Shown in pieces: positions 59,501-64,000 of a DNA stretch of 64,000 nt; position 1 is the first letter of the stretch; each line of letters begins with the position of its first letter. The notes below the pieces were generated by a model. That model searched no databases. It was not told the origin of the DNA and saw only the letters and a program-made list of their open reading frames with translations. This stretch comes from Bryobacterales bacterium. GTDB lineage: Bacteria; Acidobacteriota; Terriglobia; Bryobacterales; Bryobacteraceae. A program made the position numbers and the translations under genes. The stretch is taken from NCBI GenBank assembly GCA_020847975.1, contig JADLBD010000042.1, forward strand, positions 124,001 to 188,000, written 5' to 3'.

Positions 59501-60005
59501 CAGTGTTCGCGATCGCTCCTTCGATGGCCTGCGCGTCGTGCGCACTGGCGGCGCAACGAAGCACAAAGGCGTCGCGATGTACGCGTTGGAGCGCGTAGGC
59601 GATTCCGGGAATTGGGGACATGGGGGACCTCTTGGGGACGTACCCAGTGAAGGTCCCCAAGATTCAAGTACTGATAACTCAGACGATTACAACCTCTTTG
59701 GGGACCTTGGGGACGTTGAAGGGGTTACTCCGCGTGTAGAGGGAGATTTCTCTCTATGTGCCGATGGACAAGAAAGAGACATACGCGCGCACGCGCGTAT
59801 TGAAGGTAGCAACAAGGTCCCCAACGTCCCCAAGGTCCCCAACACGTCCGCAAGTACTTGCACTCAAAGTGCGGATCACTTGGGGATGTTGGCGAGTGAC
59901 GTCCCCACAACTGCATCGGAGGTCCCCAAGACACGCAACCGGGCACGCGTGGATCTCGCCGATCTTCCGGATGGCAGCGTGCCGCCGAACGGAAAGCAGT
60001 CATGA
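56532..60005 (+). CDS. phage primase-helicase (CHC2 zinc finger, TOPRIM, SF3-like ATPase)
   Basis: 1157 aa from a GTG start overlapping the helicase stop. A CHC2-type zinc finger at ~42-75 (CDCPNHASQSHRSLHVSLDEQCWYCWGCGIGGDVLHFVE) and a TOPRIM segment near 291-340 (VIITEGVTDCISLM ... ICQDNEVSEAG) make the primase half. An ATPase near 730-790 with APTMGSGKG and IILLDNAND, then MMTANNPNL, is SF3/D5-like. The last ~130 residues are low-complexity (GDLGDV, KVPNVPKVPN) because the DNA holds an iteron-like array. The replication start protein of the element, perhaps acting at an origin within its own gene. Confidence 0.85.
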   Translation: MNGPPLDVHAYYRQVTDLDIGEITRELLGNRVTQESRQKLFCDCPNHASQSHRSLHVSLDEQCWYCWGCGIGGDVLHFVEFLQHGVVTRGQTGSMPESHRRARDFLAAKVGLPPLSKLASGNPETAEEAYQVTLRVRETLTAVAGAYHERLIANAEVLAWFKTKYGIADETIARLKIGFADNSEPSVARVLMDGPGAFTMRDLTATSAFRPTPQDGIVPFFDRRIVFPYWSRGQVVFMIGRRTPWTPDHDWEKSKYKKLAVRNERDHSHVGACIRNDILYNEDVLVTRPERVIITEGVTDCISLMERGFPVVSPVTVQIRDADWERLLPKLRGVKTVYICQDNEVSEAGTQGALKTARVLAEHGIATRVAVLPLGEKQRAAREKLAGLQEGSAEAETAMADAKIDVNEFFASGKTAADFEAILAAAETPLEMAIAKLDSSTPEEKLEPTLKPILQEVGRMGPFERERHLRLIQARCGRSKTPVSILRQQLKVVVLDDNTRRKHRSGKNRNRGSQTESAGGQPTLPKIQINDRQLREIVSDGWAAVHQANEHGADICPHTPFLFHRAGRLVRLVVGEAGPEIDEMDEDAVFGLLARTADWHRAGEDSIVETSPPRDAARDMLAYPDLHLPNLEGVISTPVFGHKGELIMSEGYHKEDRVWLSPDLGLELSTIPDKPATEEVTAARELLFDELLVDFPFVDTSDRAHAATAMILPFIRRLIDGPTPMHLIEAPTMGSGKGLLANLISIVATGAVCEARTLPESEDEVRKMVTAELMKGRPIILLDNANDRRQLYSSALASVLTSIRWTDRKLGQSAMASVPNSALWMMTANNPNLHLELTRRCIRLRIDPRVDRPWKRTSFKHPEIATWAKENRSALVAAILTLIRAWMIAGKPLDRARLGSFERWSAVMGGILSVAGIPGFLANLEQLYEAADVEGQAWREFTAAWWEAFRDGPKKVSELNQFCEDRELMLRLRGDGSARSQQTRLGSALGSVRDRSFDGLRVVRTGGATKHKGVAMYALERVGDSGNWGHGGPLGDVPSEGPQDSSTDNSDDYNLFGDLGDVEGVTPRVEGDFSLCADGQERDIRAHARIEGSNKVPNVPKVPNTSASTCTQSADHLGMLASDVPTTASEVPKTRNRARVDLADLPDGSVPPNGKQS
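59612..59929. repeat. iteron-like array of GGTCCCCAA/TTGGGGACC, candidate origin
   Basis: At least ten close copies of a 9-mer in both orientations. TTGGGGAC forms start at 59612, 59632, 59698, 59707 and (variant) 59880; GGTCCCCAA forms at 59652, 59816, 59834 and 59921, with CGTCCCCAA at 59825. Copies at 59816-59842 are three exact tandem 9-mers, and 59698-59715 two. A 9-bp hairpin sits between the two halves. Repeats inside or beside a primase gene are typical of phage and plasmid origins. Confidence 0.65.
59781..59800. other. perfect GC hairpin ATACGCGCG-CA-CGCGCGTAT
   Basis: Nine-base arms with a two-base loop. The alternating purine-pyrimidine tract could adopt Z-form or extrude a cruciform. 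It is located in the centre of the iteron-like array. Confidence 0.7.
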
Positions 60006-60691
60006 GCGCGCAGCCTGCCGTCGTTTCCACCAGCACGCCGGCGCAGGGCCACCTGTTCGTCTCAACAGCTCTGGACACGTGGCTCACTGAAGACTCTGCG
60101 GCGTTCGCTCGCGACGTGCAGATCAATGACACTGTTTACCGGCGCCTTGATCCCGAGTATTACGCTTGGCTTCGATCCAGAATGATGTTGGCGAAAACAG
60201 CTGCCTGCGCCGGCCACATCGGAATCGATGCCTTTCACGGTTTGCGTCGCGGGTTCAATGCAGTCCACCACTGGGCTGTCGACCGCTTCGACGAACAAGC
60301 CTTGGTTGCCGCGACAAACGCCCTCGATGTGCGCGAGTACAAGCCGCCGGCCGCAGAGCAAGAGCCACAACCGCGTGCCGTCATGCCGGCGAGCCTGGAT
60401 CGAAACGCGGTCGTAGTGTCGCCTGAATCCGCCGCGCTCGTCGATGCGATTCGCGACGGTGCCATTGCTCTGGGCTGGACGTACGAGAGCCTCTATCAGA
60501 CTCGGGGTGCGACGCGCTTTCCGTTAGGAGACGACTACGGGCTGGTCTGCTACCTCAAGCCGGGCGATCGCATTGGAGAGGTGACCACGTATTCCATCGA
60601 GATCATCCGGCCGAACAACGTCTGCCAGCGATTCTATAGCCCGAACGTGGACCAGCCGTGGATCAAACACGTCGCCTGCAAAGAATCTTAA
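60002..60691 (+). CDS. phage protein of unknown function
   Basis: 229 aa with ATGA overlap to the primase gene. N-terminal helical half (LRSRMMLAKTAACAGHIGIDAFHGLRRGFNAVHHWAVDRF) and a C-terminal beta-rich half (DDYGLVCYLKPGDRIGEVTTYSIEII). No motif that I can name. The last gene of the replication operon, followed by element R2. Confidence 0.7.
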   Translation: MSAQPAVVSTSTPAQGHLFVSTALDTWLTEDSAAFARDVQINDTVYRRLDPEYYAWLRSRMMLAKTAACAGHIGIDAFHGLRRGFNAVHHWAVDRFDEQALVAATNALDVREYKPPAAEQEPQPRAVMPASLDRNAVVVSPESAALVDAIRDGAIALGWTYESLYQTRGATRFPLGDDYGLVCYLKPGDRIGEVTTYSIEIIRPNNVCQRFYSPNVDQPWIKHVACKES

Positions 60692-60697
60692 TTTCCG

Positions 60698-60816
60698 ACC
60701 GGACGTTTTTCTGGCGTTTCGCGTATATTTCCAGTAAAGGCGCTGTTCGACAGGCGAGCGCAAGGCGCACCCTCCGATAGATTCCTCCCAAGCTGACCGA
60801 GAGACGGGACTCTCGC
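60698..60816 (+). repeat. copy R2 of dispersed promoter/leader-like element
   Basis: ACCGGACG-n13-TCGCGTATATTTCCA, 36/45 identical to R1 at 38584-38628. Fifty bases later a CGAGAG-ACGGGA-CTCTCG hairpin (60798-60815) stands where R1 has AGACAGCGGGATTACCGC; both loops carry CGGGA. It lies ~115 bp upstream of the gene at 60857 and probably drives it. Confidence 0.6.
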
Positions 60817-60856
60817 AAAACTCTCTCCCTTCCGTGTCGTACTCGAAGTGTCCCAA

Positions 60857-61192
60857 ATGAACCAGGAGAAGCTGATCCCTTATTACGGGCCTGATGGCAG
60901 GTCGCTCGGCTTTCGCACTGTGGAAGCAGCGAAGCGCCTTCTTGCAGGCGGCTACGTGAGGCCCTCGTATGGGCGCAAGGGGCATTTGAAGGCAATCTGG
61001 TTGATTTGCGAAGACGGAAGCAACCCAGTGCAGGGGCACGCAAACACCGGCACTCACTACAGCTTCATCGAGGCACTTGAGCACGGTCGCTGCTGGAAGC
61101 TTCGGCGGTTGGATCGCAGCGATGAGGACGGCGTACCGTTCACGACTCGCGGCGTCTTTCTGCAAGTTGTGACGGATTGCCTGGTGAAGTGA
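60857..61192 (+). CDS. small phage protein of unknown function
   Basis: 111 aa from the ATG at 60857 (the track uses a GTG three codons upstream; neither has a strong ribosome binding site). Sequence such as YYGPDGRSLGFRTVEAAKRLLAGGYVRPSYGRKGHLKAIWL looks like a compact, basic alpha/beta protein. It is the only gene between R2 and the palindrome at 61208. Function unknown. Confidence 0.6.
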   Translation: MNQEKLIPYYGPDGRSLGFRTVEAAKRLLAGGYVRPSYGRKGHLKAIWLICEDGSNPVQGHANTGTHYSFIEALEHGRCWKLRRLDRSDEDGVPFTTRGVFLQVVTDCLVK

Positions 61193-61569
61193 AGCAGCCG
61201 AGAAGCGACTGCGGAAATTCCGCAGTGGTGATTGGGTGAGCGAAGCCACTGCCATCACACCCAGATGACTCGCCACATTGAGACTGGGCCAGTTGATCAG
61301 TTCATGCAAGAGCCACGGCGCAGAAGACTGCCCGGATCATCGCAGCAGGCATGCGGAGTCGACACGGGAGGCGTAAGTCGTAGCAATTGTGGGTCCTAGG
61401 TGGGGCCTCCAAGGCTCGGGTTAAAGGATGGCACAACCTCGGTAGCGTTTCAGGAATGAAACGGTTGTCGGTTGTCACCCGCGACGCGAGGGACGCCTTC
61501 TTTCAAGGGTTTGCGGGCGTCGCACGTTAGCGCCGTTGACCACCTGGTGGTCACAAGTGACATTTCATC
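61193..61569. other. intergenic region with ParB-like palindrome
   Basis: About 375 bp. It contains ACTGCGGAAATTCCGCAGT at 61208-61226, 16 bp after the preceding stop, identical to the site inside the ParB-like gene. No other gene or terminator was recognised. Confidence 0.5.
61208..61226. promoter_or_regulatory. palindrome ACTGCGGAAATTCCGCAGT (second copy)
   Basis: Nine-base arms around a central A, sequence identical to 50409-50427. Intergenic position makes a binding-site function more likely than a coding coincidence. Confidence 0.6.
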
Positions 61570-61932
61570 GTGGCCAATGCTCCACATCTTGAAGCACGGT
61601 CGTTCGGCAAGATTGCCGTGCCGACGCCCGGCACGCCGGCCAGGCTGACATCGGATGCCAGTCTCCGCGTCGGGAGGCTCCGTTTCGCCGCCATGATCGG
61701 CGAGGTCGGACGGGTATTCCTCGGCGTGGCCGGGATGAACAAAGCAAATGGCGTTGGCGTGATCAAAGAGTTCTGGCCGACCGGCGCGGGCGGCGGAGTG
61801 GCAGATAAGTTCGTTGTCGAATCCTCGAACGGCGATCTGCTGCGGCCAGCGGACTACTACATCGACGCCAACACTGCCGGTGAGAGGTTGATCGTTTCCT
61901 ACTGGATCTGGGTCCCGAACTGGGCCAACTGA
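61570..61932 (+). CDS. phage protein, possible structural or decoration protein
   Basis: 120 aa from a GTG start. Mostly beta-strand-like (LRVGRLRFAAMIGEVGRVFLGVAGMN, ERLIVSYWIWVPNW) with little charge. It precedes the radical-SAM gene by 16 bp. I cannot name the family; a small beta-barrel capsid or accessory role is only a guess from composition. Confidence 0.55.
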   Translation: MANAPHLEARSFGKIAVPTPGTPARLTSDASLRVGRLRFAAMIGEVGRVFLGVAGMNKANGVGVIKEFWPTGAGGGVADKFVVESSNGDLLRPADYYIDANTAGERLIVSYWIWVPNWAN

Positions 61933-61948
61933 TCGCACGTGCCGGTGC

Positions 61949-62929
61949 ATGCGAGTGCTTCTGATTCAACTCGATGGGAAACTGCCCAACCTCGCACTCA
62001 TGCGGATCGCCTCCCACCACCGGCAACGTTGCGACACCTGCGAGCTTCGGTTCGGCGCTCAATTCGAGGTTGGGTTGTGGGATGACTTCGGAGCCATCTA
62101 CGGCTCAGCGATTTTCGTGAAGACCAGGCCGCTCGTGGCGAGGCTCTTCTCTGTCTATCCGAGGGCGATCGTTGGCGGTACCGGGTACGATGTTCGGTCC
62201 ACCGTGGAAAGCCACGGGATCACCACTCAGGATCTCGATTACTCGCTCTACCCGGCTTTCCGTCAGTCGATCGGATTCACGCAGCGCGGATGTCGGTTGC
62301 GTTGTCCTTTCTGTGTTGTCCCGGAGAAGGAAGGCCGAGTGAGGGCAGAGCGTACGGTTCACGAAATCTGGCGAGGCGATCCGTGGCCCCGAGAGCTGTT
62401 GCTCCTCGACAATGATTTCTTCGGTCAGCCTCACTGGCGGGACCGCATGCGTGAGCTCCGCGAAGGGCGCTTCAAGGTCTCGCTTAACCAAGGCATCAAT
62501 TGCCGCTGTTTGACCGAAGAAGCGGCGGAAGCCATCGCGTCCGTGGATTACCGCGACGATTCGATGCAGGTGAAGCGGATCTACACCGCGCGGGACAGCA
62601 AGGCCGATGAGACGCAGGTCTTCGCTGGGTTGGACCGATTGGTGAAGCACGGCGTGAAGCCGGACCACATCATGGTCTACATGCTCATCGGTTACTGGCC
62701 CGGTGAGACGCACGAGGATCGCGATTACCGGCGCAAGCGATTACGCGACTTTGGAGCGCGGCCGTATCCGATGCCGTATGTCCGAACTCTGGAGCTCGTG
62801 GGATTTCAGCGCTGGGTAGTGGGCGCGTATGACAAGCGGGTGCCCTGGCGGGATTGGTCAGCGAGTGCGTTCGAGCCTCGCAAACTGGGCAGCCCACAGC
62901 AAACTGAACTGCTTCCTCTCCTTCAGTGA
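61949..62929 (+). CDS. phage radical-SAM protein
   Basis: 326 aa. GCRLRCPFCVV near residue 115 gives the CxxxCxxC 4Fe-4S motif; LLLLDNDFF and LNQGINCRCLTEE follow as in radical-SAM TIM barrels. The N-terminal ~100 residues (LIQLDGKLPNLALMRIASHHR) resemble the cobalamin-binding-like domain of B12-dependent members, though no DxHxxG motif is visible. It is coupled to the ParB-methyltransferase gene by a GTGA overlap, which suggests DNA or nucleotide modification. The substrate is unknown. Confidence 0.75.
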   Translation: MRVLLIQLDGKLPNLALMRIASHHRQRCDTCELRFGAQFEVGLWDDFGAIYGSAIFVKTRPLVARLFSVYPRAIVGGTGYDVRSTVESHGITTQDLDYSLYPAFRQSIGFTQRGCRLRCPFCVVPEKEGRVRAERTVHEIWRGDPWPRELLLLDNDFFGQPHWRDRMRELREGRFKVSLNQGINCRCLTEEAAEAIASVDYRDDSMQVKRIYTARDSKADETQVFAGLDRLVKHGVKPDHIMVYMLIGYWPGETHEDRDYRRKRLRDFGARPYPMPYVRTLELVGFQRWVVGAYDKRVPWRDWSASAFEPRKLGSPQQTELLPLLQ

Positions 62930-64000
62930 CGGACGTGCAAATCAAACCCGCGATGGCGAAGCGGATCGAACTATGGGCGGTTGATCGCCTGGTCCCGTAC
63001 ACGAAAAACGCGCGGACGCACTCGGACGCGCAGGTCGCACAAATCGCGGCGTCGATTGTGGAGTTCGGCTTCAATTCGCCGATCCTGATCGATTCCAACG
63101 CCGGCATCGTTGCTGGGCACGGGCGTTTGCTCGCGGCGAAGAAGCTCGGGCTGACTGAAGTGCCGGTGATCGTCCTCGATCACTTGACTGAGATCCAGCG
63201 CCGAGCCTACGTGCTTGCCGATAACAGGCTCGCAGAGTCCGCGGGCTGGAATGAAGATCTACTGACCGCGGAGTTGGCGGCACTCGAGGCCGAAGGATTC
63301 GAACTCGGCGTCATCGGCTTCACCGACGCTGAACTCGAAGGCATGCTGGCCGAAGCGGCGCCGGCACAGGAGGAGCCGGAAGCCCCAGAAGAGATCCCGG
63401 ATGCTCCGGCGGTCGCGGTCACCCAGCCTGGCGACCTGTGGGTGATCGGGCCTCACCGATTGCTGTGCGGCGACTGCCGCGACTCGTCCACAGTCGAGCG
63501 CCTTCTGGCAGGAGCGAAGGCGAACGTGGTGGTGACGTCGCCGCCGTATGCGACGCAGCGCGAGTACGACCCATCGAGTGGTTTTGAGCCGATCCCGCCG
63601 GAGAAGTATGCCGACTGGTACCGGGATGTGGCCGCCAACCTCCGAGCCGCGCTGGCCGAGGATGGATCGTACTTCCTCAACATCAAAGAGCACGCAGCCG
63701 AGGGCGAGCGCCACCTGTATGTGAAGGATCTCGTCATCGCCCACAAGCGGCAATGGGGCTGGCGATTCGTCGATGAATTCTGCTGGCGGAAAACAGACAA
63801 TGGCGTGCCGGGTGGTTGGAACAACCGTTTCAAGAATGCATTTGAGCCGGTCTTTCACTTCTGCGTGCAACCGACGATCAAGTTCCGGCCCAAGGCAGTC
63901 GGTCATGTTTCTGATGATTGCTTCGATTACTCGCCCGACAATCCGAAATCCACGTCGGGAAGCGGGCTGCTCGGCACCGGCCCGCGAGGCGCTGCGGCCG
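62926..64000 (+). CDS. ParB-DNA methyltransferase fusion (partial, runs off window)
   Basis: Not in the ORF track because it has no stop before the window end; the reading frame is open for 358 codons from the GTG at 62926 (ATG 62953 is an alternative). Residues ~15-110 are a ParB nuclease-like domain (WAVDRLVPYTKNARTHSDAQVAQIAASI, AGHGRLLAAKKLG, YVLADNRLAE). An acidic linker (AQEEPEAPEEIPDAP) leads to an amino-methyltransferase with TSPPYATQ as the catalytic motif IV and LLCGDCRDS before it. Phage ParB-MTase fusions usually methylate N4-cytosine or N6-adenine to evade restriction and stand near the terminase genes. Confidence 0.85.
   Translation, partial: MTDVQIKPAMAKRIELWAVDRLVPYTKNARTHSDAQVAQIAASIVEFGFNSPILIDSNAGIVAGHGRLLAAKKLGLTEVPVIVLDHLTEIQRRAYVLADNRLAESAGWNEDLLTAELAALEAEGFELGVIGFTDAELEGMLAEAAPAQEEPEAPEEIPDAPAVAVTQPGDLWVIGPHRLLCGDCRDSSTVERLLAGAKANVVVTSPPYATQREYDPSSGFEPIPPEKYADWYRDVAANLRAALAEDGSYFLNIKEHAAEGERHLYVKDLVIAHKRQWGWRFVDEFCWRKTDNGVPGGWNNRFKNAFEPVFHFCVQPTIKFRPKAVGHVSDDCFDYSPDNPKSTSGSGLLGTGPRGAAA

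Noticed and set aside
61949-62929. Radical-SAM protein considered as a prokaryotic viperin
   Set aside because: The cluster motif is GCRLRCPFC and the flanking motifs do not match viperin as I know it; the neighbours are phage genes, and a B12-domain-like N-terminus fits better.

Overview
The window reads as bacterial chromosome from a GC-rich soil-type organism carrying phage-derived segments at both ends. The central part has features common in Acidobacteria of the Bryobacter/Solibacter type: a PhoB-like winged helix fused to a TolB propeller, a giant TIG/YD-repeat protein, and a surface protein with 'CRVADTR ... INGYF' repeats. This taxonomic guess rests on gene style only and is moderate at best. 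No rRNA, tRNA, CRISPR array or insertion sequence was recognised.

Layout. (1) 1-11.1 kb is the distal end of a phage tail module: a small tail protein, a 1415-aa tail-tip/hub fusion, a 1608-aa beta-helix tail spike/fibre with four ~500-bp internal repeats, and a small 3' gene. An antisense cargo gene at the left edge encodes a wHTH-CBS-CBS-HEPN protein. (2) 11.5-25.0 kb holds two divergent operons. The minus-strand operon encodes a coiled-coil protein, a ClpB-like AAA+ ATPase, a radical-SAM activase-like enzyme, a zinc-ribbon/FHA protein and a membrane Ser/Thr kinase with a C-terminal propeller. The plus-strand operon encodes an FtsK/EccC-like membrane ATPase, small WXG100-like proteins sharing W-x-D instead of W-x-G, and a coiled-coil protein with a ParB/sulfiredoxin-like tail. 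I regard this as the most interesting system in the window: a type VII-like export or conflict apparatus with a phosphorylation module and an unfoldase. (3) 25.6-38.3 kb holds the winged-helix/propeller regulator, the 2760-aa TIG/YD-repeat protein and a translationally coupled surface protein.

(4) 38.6-64 kb looks like the early half of a serine-integrase phage or integrative element. It contains a leader with an intrinsic terminator, a DUF2924 gene, a large serine recombinase and a small HTH gene. A cargo stretch follows, with an OLD nuclease/UvrD helicase pair that resembles Gabija and a PD-(D/E)XK protein. After a control region with repeated TCCTACCC boxes come an excisionase-like HTH, a sigma-like factor, two ParB-like proteins, a RecB-type nuclease, a Sak4-like ATPase, DUF669, an ERCC4 nuclease, a RecD2 helicase and a primase-helicase. 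Last are a radical-SAM protein and a ParB-DNA methyltransferase truncated by the window end. The 3' end of the primase gene carries an iteron-like array around a GC hairpin, which is a candidate origin.

The tail module at the left and the integration/replication module at the right are separated by about 27 kb of non-phage genes. They are therefore more likely two different prophages, or two ends of a rearranged one, than a single intact prophage inside the window. Three dispersed copies of a promoter/leader-like element (25.3, 38.6 and 60.7 kb) and a palindrome shared by a ParB-like gene and an intergenic region link parts of the window at sequence level.
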